64,000 nucleotides of DNA from positions 186,001 to 250,000 of the forward strand of contig NZ_NIHE01000003.1 of NCBI RefSeq assembly GCF_002806995.1, read 5' to 3'. This document shows, piece after piece, positions 8,571-16,858 of the stretch; position 1 is the stretch's first letter, and each line of letters opens with the position of its first letter. Under the pieces are notes generated by a model. It had not been told where the DNA came from. It did no database searches and saw only the letters and a list, made by a program, of their open reading frames with translations. The DNA comes from Confluentibacter lentus. Lineage in GTDB: Bacteria; Bacteroidota; Bacteroidia; Flavobacteriales; Flavobacteriaceae. The position numbers were made by a program, and so were the translations under genes.

Positions 8571-8909
8571 ATGAATAAAAGAGATGAGCTTATTGTTAAA
8601 TATGCGGCAGATTTAAAAGAAAAATTTGATGTAATTGCTGATATGGATTTATTGACCAAGGTTACTATTGGTTGCGGCCCTTCTATTTATAATGCTGACT
8701 CATCAACGGTTTCAGGTTCTAACGATTCTGAAATACAAACCATTAAAAGTAATTTTTTAATCAAAAAATTAGGATTAAAAGATAGTCCGGATTTAGATAA
8801 AGGGATTGACACCATCATGGAAACCTATGGAAAATCCAATCGCAATAAATACAGGGTTGTTGTATATTATTTGCTAGTAAAACATTTTAAAAAAGAATCG
8901 GTTTATTAA
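8571..8909 (+). CDS. DUF2853 family protein
   Basis: A 112-residue cytoplasmic protein of the DUF2853 family, which is frequent in Bacteroidota and some Proteobacteria and has no established function. It is predicted to be mostly helical, with no signal or membrane segment. Recognisable points are the N-terminal YAADLKEKF helix and the C-terminal YRVVVYYLLVKHF helix. It lies 65 bp downstream of menD and is closed by a strong terminator at 8934-8964, so it may be the last gene of the menaquinone transcript or a separate unit. Confidence 0.72.
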   Translation: MNKRDELIVKYAADLKEKFDVIADMDLLTKVTIGCGPSIYNADSSTVSGSNDSEIQTIKSNFLIKKLGLKDSPDLDKGIDTIMETYGKSNRNKYRVVVYYLLVKHFKKESVY

Positions 8910-8933
8910 ACTGAATTTTAACATCATATACAT

Positions 8934-8964
8934 AAGCATTACTAGATTTTGGTAATGCTTTTTT
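8934..8964 (+). terminator. Intrinsic terminator after the DUF2853 gene
   Basis: A perfect 9-bp stem, AAGCATTAC with GTAATGCTT, and a 9-nt loop, followed by a run of T. It is well placed 25 bp after the stop. Confidence 0.8.
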
Positions 8965-9017
8965 ATTGAATTTATTTTAAAATTTTATTGATGTAAATAA
9001 AACTCAATCTAATATTA

Positions 9018-9025
9018 TACCTTTG
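9018..9025 (+). promoter_or_regulatory. -7 box abutting the S1-protein start codon
   Basis: TACCTTTG ends exactly 4 nt before the ATG at 9030. Initiation at the usual distance falls on or next to the start codon, suggesting a leaderless mRNA. No TTG was seen at 17-23 bp upstream. Confidence 0.55.
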
Positions 9026-9029
9026 CGGC

Positions 9030-9863
9030 ATGATACAATTAGGACAAATAAATACCTTAGAAATACTTCGTGAAACAGATCATGGCATCTATTTAGTAGA
9101 CGATGAAAATAACGAAGTGCTTTTACCAAATAGATATGTTCCTGAAGCGTTTAAAATTTGGGATAAAATAGATGTTTTTGTTTATTTAGATAATGAAGAA
9201 CGTCCTGTTGCATCTACCGATTTCCCATATGTAAAGCGTGATGATTTTGCCTTGTTAAGATGTAGTCAAGTGACGGACTATGGTGCTTTTTTAGATTGGG
9301 GATTGGTAAAGGAATTGTTTTGTCCATTTAAGGAGCAAGCCTTCCCAATGAAAAAAGGCGGCTGGTATTTGGTTTATTGTTTTTTGGATGAAAAATCAGA
9401 TAGGTTGGTAGCTTCTAGTAAAACCAATCAGTTTTTGGATAATAAAGACCTTACGGTAGAAGAATTTGAAGAAGTAGATTTAATTGTTTCCCATCCATCT
9501 GATATTGGTATGAACGTAATTGTCAACAAAAAACATCATGGATTAATATACAAGGACAATATTTTCACCGATTTAAGTATTGGCGACCGACTTAAAGGCG
9601 TTGTTAAAAAAATAAGATCAGGTAATAAATTAGATATTTCTCTTGGGCAAGTAGGCTACAGAAACATAGAGCCCAATGCTCAATTAATTATGAATGAGCT
9701 TCAAAATAACAATGGGTATTTAAATCTTACGGATAAAACAGATCCTGAAGTTATAAAAAGCACACTTCAAATGAGCAAAAAGAACTTCAAAAAAGCGGTA
9801 GGTACTTTATATAAACAACATACTATTGACATAAAACCAGATGGTATTTATTTAGTTAAGTGA
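9030..9863 (+). CDS. CvfB-like S1 RNA-binding protein
   Basis: A 277-residue cytoplasmic protein with tandem S1-like OB folds and a C-terminal winged-helix segment, as in CvfB/YitL proteins. Segments supporting this are the first OB fold (about residues 1-65, with VLLPNRYVP), the second with LRCSQVTDYGAFLDWGLVKELFCPF, and the third with IYKDNIFTDLSIGDRLKGVVKKIR-GNKLDISLG. The end (about 215-277, LQMSKKNFKKAVGTLYKQ) fits the winged helix. CvfB proteins bind RNA and affect virulence and haemolysin expression in Staphylococcus; the flavobacterial role is unknown. The 3' end overlaps the convergent neighbour by 12 bp. Confidence 0.85.
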   Translation: MIQLGQINTLEILRETDHGIYLVDDENNEVLLPNRYVPEAFKIWDKIDVFVYLDNEERPVASTDFPYVKRDDFALLRCSQVTDYGAFLDWGLVKELFCPFKEQAFPMKKGGWYLVYCFLDEKSDRLVASSKTNQFLDNKDLTVEEFEEVDLIVSHPSDIGMNVIVNKKHHGLIYKDNIFTDLSIGDRLKGVVKKIRSGNKLDISLGQVGYRNIEPNAQLIMNELQNNNGYLNLTDKTDPEVIKSTLQMSKKNFKKAVGTLYKQHTIDIKPDGIYLVK

Positions 9864-10274
9864 TTGTTGTGTGTTAATCGTCAATGTGTTTTCAACCCAA
9901 ACTTTAGCATCTGATAGTGAGTTGAAATTCTGTTTATTAAATTTAAAAAAATAATTTTCAACGTTAAATATGCGTTCCGCAAACAAGCTGTAAGTCACCG
10001 TTGCGTAAGCTTTAAGACTTTCACATTGATTAAATAAAGGTGCATCTGTGATGACGATGGAATACGAGTTTATTCTGTTGCTAATAAGTCCGAAGCTTTC
10101 ATTTCCAAAATGTTCCTTAATTAACTCCCTAACGGCATCAAAATTTTTGTAATTAATTTCCACACCTTCATTAAATTCGGCAACTAAATAATTTTCAAAA
10201 AAGAAAAGTTCACCTAAATGTGTTGTTTTATGGCTCTTAACATTTTGATATAAAGGAGTATCCGTAATAGACAT
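9852..10274 (-). CDS. Hypothetical cytoplasmic protein, possibly STAS-like
   Basis: A 140-residue soluble protein without signal peptide or membrane segment. The chosen start is the ATG at 10274; one at 10289 would add five residues. I do not recognise the family with certainty. The pattern (a short strand, ENYLVAEFNEGVEI, a helix around DAVRELIKEHFG, then GLISNRINSYSIV) recalls small SpoIIAA/STAS-like proteins in flavobacteria. It overlaps the end of the CvfB-like gene tail to tail, so the two transcripts are antisense to each other over 12 bp. Confidence 0.6.
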   Translation of the reverse strand: MSITDTPLYQNVKSHKTTHLGELFFFENYLVAEFNEGVEINYKNFDAVRELIKEHFGNESFGLISNRINSYSIVITDAPLFNQCESLKAYATVTYSLFAERIFNVENYFFKFNKQNFNSLSDAKVWVENTLTINTQQSLN

Positions 10275-10626
10275 ATTTTTATTTTTCAATAAGGGAGTGC
10301 AAAGATACCACCCAAATAAAGGATTATATATTGCTTATTAAATATTATTGATTATTCAGTATTTTAATAAAAATTTTGAATATAATATGTGTAGTTTTAA
10401 TTATCCTTCATCATATTTTTATTAGAATCAAAAATTTATAATATTATCTGTAATGTTGTAAATTTGTTAAATAGACTCAAAAGAAAGAAAATGACTTCAT
10501 TAAAACGCTATATATTTACTTAAGTAATTCTTTATTAATAAGTTATGATAAAAGCAATCAACTTTTAAGGTTTAGGTTTTGAAAAAAGCCCACATCATTT
10601 AAGCTAATTATATTTACTTTTGCCCC
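10275..10626. other. AT-rich intergenic region upstream of mnmE
   Basis: About 350 bp between divergent starts. No coding frame or strong hairpin was seen. It must hold the promoters of the hypothetical gene and of mnmE; only the mnmE -7 box is recognisable. Confidence 0.6.
10615..10622 (+). promoter_or_regulatory. -7 box abutting the mnmE start codon
   Basis: TACTTTTG followed by CCCC and then the ATG at 10627, i.e. 4 nt between box and start codon, the same arrangement as at the CvfB-like and rlmD genes. A leaderless transcript is likely. Confidence 0.55.
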
Positions 10627-12015
10627 ATGATACTTCAAGATACCATAGTAGCTTTAGCAACACCTTCTGGCGCTGGTGCCATTGCAGTTATAAGATTATC
10701 GGGACCAGATGCCATTCATTTTGCCGATAAGCAATTTAAATCGGTTTCAGGAAAGCTTTTAGCCAAGCAAAAAACGCATACCATTCATTTGGGCCATATC
10801 ATGGATGGCAATAAAACCATTGATGAAGTTTTGGTATCAGTTTTTAAAAATCCGAATTCCTATACAGGAGAAGATGTGGTTGAAATTTCATGTCATGGTT
10901 CTAAATATATTCAACAAGAAATCATTCAATTATTTTTGAGGAATGGTTGCCGAATGGCGACAGCAGGAGAATTTACACTACGCGCTTTTTTGAATGGGAA
11001 ATTGGATTTAAGTCAGGCTGAAGCGGTAGCCGATTTAATAACAAGTGACAATGAAGCGTCGCATCAAATAGCCATGCAACAAATGCGTGGTGGTTTTTCA
11101 TCTGAAATCGCCAAATTAAGAGAAGAGCTGTTGAATTTTGCGTCGTTAATTGAATTGGAATTGGATTTTGCTGAGGAAGATGTTGAATTTGCGGATAGAA
11201 CAAAATTTAAGGACTTAGTTGAACGCATCAGTTTTGTTTTAAAACGATTGATAGACTCCTTTGCTGTAGGCAATGTCATTAAAAATGGTATTCCAGTAGC
11301 CATTGTGGGTGAGCCAAATGTTGGTAAATCAACACTTTTAAATGCCTTGTTAAATGAAGAGCGAGCCATCGTTTCAGAAATCGCAGGAACTACAAGAGAC
11401 ACTGTTGAAGATGAAATCTCCATAGGAGGGATGGGCTTCCGATTTATTGATACCGCCGGAATCAGGGAAACCCAAGATGTGGTTGAAAGTATTGGTATTA
11501 AAAAAACGTTTGAAAAAATTGATCAGGCCCAGGTTGTTATTTATTTATTTGATAGCACTCAATTTAAAACGCTGGGTCCGCAATTTAAAGTGGAATTAGA
11601 AAAGATTAAAAATAAATATCCGCAAAAGCCATTAATTATAATTGCTAACAAGATTGATAAGCTTAATGAGAAAGACATCTCAAATCTCAAATCTCAAATT
11701 TCAAATCTTGAACTATTATCCGCAAAAACAGGAATTGGGGTAGAAGAACTAAAAGATAAACTCTTAAGTTTTGTTAACACGGGATCATTAAGGAATAATG
11801 ATACCATTATAACAAATTCCAGACATTACGATTCTTTATTAAAAGCATTGGATGAAATTCAAAAAGTTAAACACGGACTGGAATCTGGTTTGTCAGGCGA
11901 TTTATTAGCTATTGATATCCGTCAAGCACTGTATCACTTTGGCGAAATTACAGGTGAAATTACCAATGACGATTTATTAGGGAATATTTTTGCTAATTTT
12001 TGTATCGGGAAATAA
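10627..12015 (+). CDS. mnmE: tRNA uridine-5-carboxymethylaminomethyl modification GTPase
   Basis: A 462-residue GTPase that with MnmG modifies the wobble uridine of certain tRNAs. The N-terminal folate-binding domain begins with DTIVALATPSGAGAIAVIRLSG. The helical domain is split around the G domain (about residues 215-380). G1 is GEPNVGKSTLLNALL, the switch region is AGTTRDTVEDE, G3 is DTAGIRET, G4 is NKIDK and G5 is LSAKTG. The C-terminus is the invariant FCIGK with the catalytic Cys. Between G4 and G5 lies a repetitive insert, ISNLKSQISNLE, encoded by a 7-bp tandem repeat. The gene stands alone, with a -7 box 4 nt upstream of the ATG. Confidence 0.97.
   Translation: MILQDTIVALATPSGAGAIAVIRLSGPDAIHFADKQFKSVSGKLLAKQKTHTIHLGHIMDGNKTIDEVLVSVFKNPNSYTGEDVVEISCHGSKYIQQEIIQLFLRNGCRMATAGEFTLRAFLNGKLDLSQAEAVADLITSDNEASHQIAMQQMRGGFSSEIAKLREELLNFASLIELELDFAEEDVEFADRTKFKDLVERISFVLKRLIDSFAVGNVIKNGIPVAIVGEPNVGKSTLLNALLNEERAIVSEIAGTTRDTVEDEISIGGMGFRFIDTAGIRETQDVVESIGIKKTFEKIDQAQVVIYLFDSTQFKTLGPQFKVELEKIKNKYPQKPLIIIANKIDKLNEKDISNLKSQISNLELLSAKTGIGVEELKDKLLSFVNTGSLRNNDTIITNSRHYDSLLKALDEIQKVKHGLESGLSGDLLAIDIRQALYHFGEITGEITNDDLLGNIFANFCIGK
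11677..11711 (+). repeat. Heptanucleotide tandem repeat inside mnmE
   Basis: The unit ATCTCAA occurs three times exactly and twice degenerately (ATTTCAA, ATCTTGA). It encodes ISNLKSQISNLE between the G4 and G5 motifs. Seven is not a multiple of three, so gain or loss of one unit would shift the frame. Confidence 0.85.
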
Positions 12016-12130
12016 GCTAAGGATTTTCATAATTATTCCATTTTTATTAGAACATGCATAAATGGAGTAGGTTTTTATAAATCCAAATCCAATTTTATAA
12101 GATTTAAATGTTTGGGTTTAGTTCCTGCTA

Positions 12131-12724
12131 CTATAAACTCCAGCGATTGCCTATTTCAGAGAGTGGTTTACACGGGTCGTAGATACCAGGAACGGGGTCG
12201 TAGTTCAATACTTTTTCGCCTATTTCTTCAGAGGTAAAATAAGCCCATATTGCCATCGATTTCATACTTCTATAAAACCCGACTGGTTTTTGTTCTCCAA
12301 TAGAAGTACCCCAAACCCCAGGGTTTATTTTTCCCGAAGTGGTCTCAGCTTCCTGTAATATTTTTGTCTGATCTGCTTTGTTCAAATCTATAAATATGTT
12401 TCCGAATGTCTTTTCGCAATCTGCGTTAAAGCCGGCAATTTCTTTTCTAATATTTTCTTGCTCCGCTGCATCATAGGTTTGTGCGATTACCTTATCAATA
12501 AAAACATCCACCTTTACGTCCAATGCTCCCGGTGTTTCGGTACGAGGAAGTATTAAATCTACTAAAGCGGATATGGTTTTGGCCTCTTCCTCCTTTAAAA
12601 ATTCAGGTTGCCAATCCAATCTGTTTTCCTTTTGGCACGATTGGAATAGTGATAGCATAGACGGCATTAATAGGGTAGTTACCGCCAATTGGCCCGTTCG
12701 TTGTATTGCTTTTCTTCTGTCCAT
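12131..12724 (-). CDS. Gluconate 2-dehydrogenase subunit 3 family protein
   Basis: A 197-residue exported small subunit that accompanies GMC-type flavoprotein dehydrogenases. The N-terminus has a twin-arginine-like start (DRRKAIQRTG) and a hydrophobic stretch ending at SLFQSC, so it could be Tat-exported and possibly lipid-modified. The mature part shows family features: EEEAKTISALVDLILPRTETPGALDVKVDVFIDKV, then a helical region and a C-terminal YDPVPGIYDPC segment. It follows the GMC gene by 2 bp. In this family the small subunit carries the Tat signal for export of its flavoprotein partner; that function here is inferred from the missing signal on the partner. Confidence 0.88.
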   Translation of the reverse strand: MDRRKAIQRTGQLAVTTLLMPSMLSLFQSCQKENRLDWQPEFLKEEEAKTISALVDLILPRTETPGALDVKVDVFIDKVIAQTYDAAEQENIRKEIAGFNADCEKTFGNIFIDLNKADQTKILQEAETTSGKINPGVWGTSIGEQKPVGFYRSMKSMAIWAYFTSEEIGEKVLNYDPVPGIYDPCKPLSEIGNRWSL

Positions 12725-12726
12725 GC

Positions 12727-14427
12727 TTAAAGATTTAATTTTTTTAATTCGGAAACGGCATGGTTTGCTGCCCTAGCGGTAAGTGCCATATACGTTAATG
12801 AAGGGTTCACACATGATGATGAGGTCATACAGGCACCGTCGGTTACAAATACGTTCTTGGCAGCATGTACCTGATTAAACCCATTTAATACGGATGTTTT
12901 TGGATCCCGCCCCATGCGTGCTGTACCCATTTCATGTACGCCATAACCAGGTGGATGTTCATTATCGAAACCGTGAATATCCTTTAGGCCTGTTTTTTGA
13001 AGCATTTCTACCGCATCTTCCTGTATTTGCTTGTTCAACGCTTTTTCGTTTGCCTTAAATTCGGCATCAATAGATAAAGTAGGCTGACCCCATTTATCTA
13101 AAACATTGGTATTCAAGGTTACTTGGTTATCATGATATGGCAAACACTCTGCGAAACCGGTAATGAAAAATTCCCAAGGACCTGGCTTTAAGATACTATC
13201 CTTGAAATCAGCACCAAACGATTCTATATTAGCAGGATTGCCACCACGGAAACCACCTCCTTGAAAACCGAAACCACGCACAAATTTGTCCGATTTACTA
13301 TCTTCATCAATATTCACATACCTAGGAATGTATATACCATTGGGTCTTCTCCCTTTATAGTACATATCATCAAAACCGTCTACCTTGCCCATAGCTCCAA
13401 CTCTATAGGTATGATCCATTAAATTGTGCCCCAGTTCACCACTATCGTTCCCTAATCCGTTTTCGAATCTGCTCGATTTTGAATTCATTAAAATCTGTGT
13501 TGTACTTAATGTAGAGGCATTTACAAAAACAATTTTAGAATGGTATTCTATGGTATCGTTTGTCTCCGAATCGATAATTCTTACTCCAGTTACCTTTTCT
13601 TTCTTATTATCATAAATCAACGATTGCACGATGGAATACGGCCTAATGGTTAGATTGCCCGTGGCATTCGCCGGAGGTAGGGTAACGGCATTACTACTAA
13701 AATAGGCACCATAGGGGCAGCCTCTATCACACCTATTTCTATTTTGACATTGTCCTCTACCATTATGAGGCTGTGTGAGATGCGCCACTCTGCCAATAAT
13801 CATATGTCTGCTCTTAAATTCCTTTTCTATTCTATTTTTTACGTGCTTTTCCACACAATTCAATTCCATAGGCGGCAGAAAATGACTGTCTGGTAACTGC
13901 GGAAGTCCCAAAGCTTCACCACTGATACCCGCAAATTTTTCAACATAGGTGTACCAAGGCTCAATATCTTTATACCTGATGGGCCAATCTACACCGTTGC
14001 CATCTTTGGCGTTAGCTTCAAAGTCAAGGTCGCTCCATCGGTAGGTTTGTTTTCCCCATAGCAAGGATTTACCTCCCATTTGATGACCTCTCAGCCATAA
14101 AAAAGGCTTTGACTCGGTATAAGGGTTTGCAGCATCGTCTGCCCAGAAATGCTCATTTTCCCTGTTCACCCAACCAGAACGGATGTTTTTGTAATGTTTC
14201 TTTTTTTCCTCAGGGGTGAGTCCGCCTCGTAGTTCCGTATCCCAAGGATCAAGGTTCATAGTTGGATAATCAACCACATGTTCTACGATTCTTCCCCGTT
14301 CGAGCACTAAGGTTTTAAGCCCCTTTTCGCAAAGTTCCTTTGCAGCCCAGCCGCCGCTGATACCAGAGCCGATAACGATGGCGTCATAGACCATGTTTTT
14401 TTTTGCGTCAATGTTGAAATTTGCCAT
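12727..14427 (-). CDS. GMC-family FAD-dependent oxidoreductase
   Basis: A 566-residue flavoprotein of the glucose-methanol-choline family, related to membrane-bound gluconate/sorbitol dehydrogenase large subunits. The Rossmann motif is at the N-terminus (DAIVIGSGISGGWAAKEL). A Cys-rich segment, CQNRNRCDRGCPYGAYFSS, sits at about residues 230-250. The C-terminal GMC domain includes GYGVHEMGTARMG (catalytic-region His) and DGACMTSSSCVNPSLT (conserved Asn). It probably oxidises a sugar, polyol or sugar acid in the periplasm and passes electrons to a cytochrome or quinone. It has no signal peptide; its operon partner, 2 bp downstream, has one. No cytochrome c gene is adjacent, so the acceptor is unknown. 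Confidence 0.88.
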   Translation of the reverse strand: MANFNIDAKKNMVYDAIVIGSGISGGWAAKELCEKGLKTLVLERGRIVEHVVDYPTMNLDPWDTELRGGLTPEEKKKHYKNIRSGWVNRENEHFWADDAANPYTESKPFLWLRGHQMGGKSLLWGKQTYRWSDLDFEANAKDGNGVDWPIRYKDIEPWYTYVEKFAGISGEALGLPQLPDSHFLPPMELNCVEKHVKNRIEKEFKSRHMIIGRVAHLTQPHNGRGQCQNRNRCDRGCPYGAYFSSNAVTLPPANATGNLTIRPYSIVQSLIYDNKKEKVTGVRIIDSETNDTIEYHSKIVFVNASTLSTTQILMNSKSSRFENGLGNDSGELGHNLMDHTYRVGAMGKVDGFDDMYYKGRRPNGIYIPRYVNIDEDSKSDKFVRGFGFQGGGFRGGNPANIESFGADFKDSILKPGPWEFFITGFAECLPYHDNQVTLNTNVLDKWGQPTLSIDAEFKANEKALNKQIQEDAVEMLQKTGLKDIHGFDNEHPPGYGVHEMGTARMGRDPKTSVLNGFNQVHAAKNVFVTDGACMTSSSCVNPSLTYMALTARAANHAVSELKKLNL

Positions 14428-14761
14428 ATATTATCTATAGCTTATGGGACTAAAATAATGAATAAAAAGTTAATCTTAAAAATATTAAAAAGAAGTCAAT
14501 AATGAATTATAGATAAGCATAATACTATAACATGTTTTTCTTTTGGAAAAAGAAACACAGAATAAGAGGATGGGGCTCGAACTTTGTAAATTTATTTTGA
14601 CCTCTTTTTTTTATTGTCAATAACGGAAGGGGATAAGTCTTAATTTACTTTATCTATTTATATTTAGAAAAAAGCCTCACTCATCCCTTAAGCTCTCCAA
14701 AGGATTTTAGCTTGTGGTTTTGTAGGTTTTCTAACTTATTGTTAATTAAAAAACCAATAAA
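14428..14761. other. Intergenic region between the SulP gene and the GMC operon
   Basis: About 330 bp. No gene was seen. A short AT-rich imperfect hairpin lies near 14530-14555. No convincing promoter for the minus-strand GMC operon could be picked out. Confidence 0.5.
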
Positions 14762-16258
14762 CTATTCAACCACATTAATATTAATCATTTCATCAGCTTT
14801 TATCAATAATTTGTGGCTACTGCTGGATAAGTTAGTTATATACACTTTTTTTCCAACCTTATGATAGCGTTCGGTAAGTTTGTTTACTGCTTCTATGGCA
14901 GACATATCAGCAATACGACTTTCCTTAAAATCAATCATAATTTCAGCAGGGTCATTAAGTAAATCAAATTTGTCATTGAACATTTTTATAGAGCCAAAGA
15001 ATAAAGGGCCGTAGATTTCGTAATGTTTTACACCATTTTCATCAATATGTTTTCTAGCTCTAATGCGCTTGGCATTGTCCCAAGAGAATACCAATGCTGC
15101 TACTATAACACCTACTAAAACGGCAAGCGCAAGATTATGTAATATAACCGTTATTAGCATTACTAAAACCATAACGATGATATCCGATTTAGGATACTTG
15201 TTTAATATCTTTACACTTACCCATTCAAATGTTCCGATGGATACCATAATCATTAGTCCTGTTAAAGCCGCCATGGGTACTTGTTCTATAATTCCTGAAC
15301 CAAACATAATAAAGAGAAGTAAAGCTATAGAAGCTACAACTCCCGATAATCTGGCACGTGCCCCATTGGAAATATTGATTAAACTTTGCCCTATCATGGC
15401 ACAGCCACCCATGCCCGAAAATAATCCTGAGGTAATGTTGGCAATGCCCTGAGCTGCGGCTTCTTTGTTGGTACGTCCTCTGGTTTCTGTAATTTCATCT
15501 ATAAGTTCCAAGGTTAATAAGCTCTCTATCAAACCAACCCCAGCAATAATTGCTGCATACGGAAAAATAAGTGTTAAAGTTTCTAATGTAAATGGAATTT
15601 GAGGAATGTGAAAAGGGGGGAAGCCACCTTGTATGGAAGCAACGTCGCCAACAGTTTTGGTATCTATTCCTAAAAAAGCCACAATACCAAAGACTACCAA
15701 AATAGCAGTTAGAGATGCAGGTATAACCTTGGTAAGCTTTGGCAATCCCCAAATAATGAGCATGGTAAGTAACACCAGTCCTAAAATAATGTATAAAGAA
15801 TTTCCTGTCAACCAATTTCCTGATACATCTTTAAATTGATTTAACTGAGACATAAAAATAATAATTGCCAAACCGTTAACAAACCCATACACCACAGGTA
15901 ATGGTACTAAGCGCATCAATTTTCCTAACTTTAAAACTCCAGCAAGTACTTGAATAGTACCCGCAAGTACTACGGTTGCAAACACATATTCTACGCCATG
16001 GCTTTGTGCTAAAGACACAATAACTACAGCGACAGCTCCTGTGGCACCAGAAATCATTCCAGGTCTTCCCCCAAAAATGGAAGTTACCAAACCCATAACA
16101 AAGGCGGCATATAGTCCAACCAACGGGGCTAAACCTGCAATAATGGCAAAGGCAACAGCTTCTGGTACTAATGCTAAGGCGACGGTTAATCCAGAAAGGA
16201 CTTCGGTTTTATAATCTACTTTTTGTTTAAAATCAAATAATCGTAAATATTGTTTCAT
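14762..16258 (-). CDS. SulP-family anion transporter with STAS domain
   Basis: A 498-residue inner-membrane transporter. The N-terminal part carries the SulP signature (ALALVPEAVAFAIIAGLAPLVGLYAAF) and a second conserved stretch, FGGRPGMISGATGAVAVV. Around 10-14 hydrophobic segments follow to about residue 390. The C-terminus is a STAS domain (YEIYGPLFFGSIKMF...IMIDFKESRIADMSAIEAV). Members move sulfate, bicarbonate or other anions with H+ or Na+; the substrate cannot be read. The ATG at 16258 (MKQYLRLF) is preferred to 16288 because family sequences start near there. The gene has a long upstream region with a perfect 15-bp inverted repeat. Confidence 0.92.
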   Translation of the reverse strand: MKQYLRLFDFKQKVDYKTEVLSGLTVALALVPEAVAFAIIAGLAPLVGLYAAFVMGLVTSIFGGRPGMISGATGAVAVVIVSLAQSHGVEYVFATVVLAGTIQVLAGVLKLGKLMRLVPLPVVYGFVNGLAIIIFMSQLNQFKDVSGNWLTGNSLYIILGLVLLTMLIIWGLPKLTKVIPASLTAILVVFGIVAFLGIDTKTVGDVASIQGGFPPFHIPQIPFTLETLTLIFPYAAIIAGVGLIESLLTLELIDEITETRGRTNKEAAAQGIANITSGLFSGMGGCAMIGQSLINISNGARARLSGVVASIALLLFIMFGSGIIEQVPMAALTGLMIMVSIGTFEWVSVKILNKYPKSDIIVMVLVMLITVILHNLALAVLVGVIVAALVFSWDNAKRIRARKHIDENGVKHYEIYGPLFFGSIKMFNDKFDLLNDPAEIMIDFKESRIADMSAIEAVNKLTERYHKVGKKVYITNLSSSSHKLLIKADEMININVVE

Positions 16259-16457
16259 AATTTGGATAAAATGAATTTTTATGACCATTGGCCAATTATA
16301 AATAATAGGATTGATTTCTTATGAATGTTTAGATGTTAGACATTAGAGCCTAAAAAAGAATCAATGCGGTGTTGCCATTGGCAATACAAGTTGGTATGTT
16401 GAAGTAAAGTTGCTCATTTTTTTGAAGCAGCAAATATACGCCATTTAACAGCCCTGA

Positions 16458-16465
16458 CAAATTTA
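16458..16465 (-). promoter_or_regulatory. Possible -7 box for the SulP gene
   Basis: TAAATTTG on the minus strand, about 200 nt upstream of the SulP start. The -33 position would fall inside the proximal arm of the inverted repeat at 16482-16518. No clear TTG was found. Confidence 0.35.
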
Positions 16466-16481
16466 AGTAGTTTTTTGCTGG

Positions 16482-16518
16482 TTATATGTTTATAACTCCA
16501 TGTGTTATAAACATATAA
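16482..16518. repeat. Perfect 15-bp inverted repeat, candidate operator
   Basis: Arms TTATATGTTTATAAC (16482-16496) and GTTATAAACATATAA (16504-16518) are exact reverse complements separated by 7 bp. No T-run follows on either strand, so a terminator is unlikely. The size and the position next to a possible promoter fit a binding site for a dimeric regulator. Confidence 0.8.
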
Positions 16519-16858
16519 ATTAACTAAAAGCTAAGTGAATCAAGCGGAATATATCTTCTACTTTAAGGATAGTTTATTTTTTAAAATTACTTGTAATTAT
16601 TAAACGGAAATCCGAATGGCGCCATAAAACTATTTCTTTAAAAAGGTTGTGTGGGTAAAACTAGTTTGCAAATCATAGATGAGATAGGAGGAAGTATTTA
16701 TTGATAAACAAAAAATGTAAAAACAGTTGAATATTAGTGTTATGGTTATTACCAATACCCAACTTGTTTTTACTTTTATGCTTTGAAAAACTCAGAAAAA
16801 AACAATGGAACAAATTTCATAAGGATATTCAAAGACTTAAAAAATTAATTATTTAAAC

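Larger units (their letters stand above)
16259..16858. other. 600-bp non-coding region upstream of the SulP gene
   Basis: No coding frame was seen on either strand. It holds a perfect 15-bp inverted repeat (16482-16518), a TAAATTTG box on the minus strand (16465-16458), and a small TTGCC-AAT-GGCAA hairpin near 16367-16380. It separates the SulP gene from the enolase-superfamily gene, both on the minus strand. Confidence 0.6.

Noticed and set aside
11064-11423. Minus-strand ORF of 119 codons within mnmE
   Set aside because: Lies wholly opposite a conserved GTPase domain; Ser-rich antisense translation without motifs.
12016-12130. Hairpin between mnmE and the gluconate-dehydrogenase-type gene as shared terminator
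   Set aside because: AAATCCAAA can pair with TTTGGGTTT only across a 23-nt loop with a wobble, and no proper T-run follows.
15063-15452. Plus-strand ORF of 129 codons opposite the SulP gene
   Set aside because: Antisense of a hydrophobic transporter, which often gives long open frames; no signal of its own.
16367-16380. TTGCC-AAT-GGCAA element as a transcription terminator
   Set aside because: Only a 5-bp stem and no T-run; may be chance.
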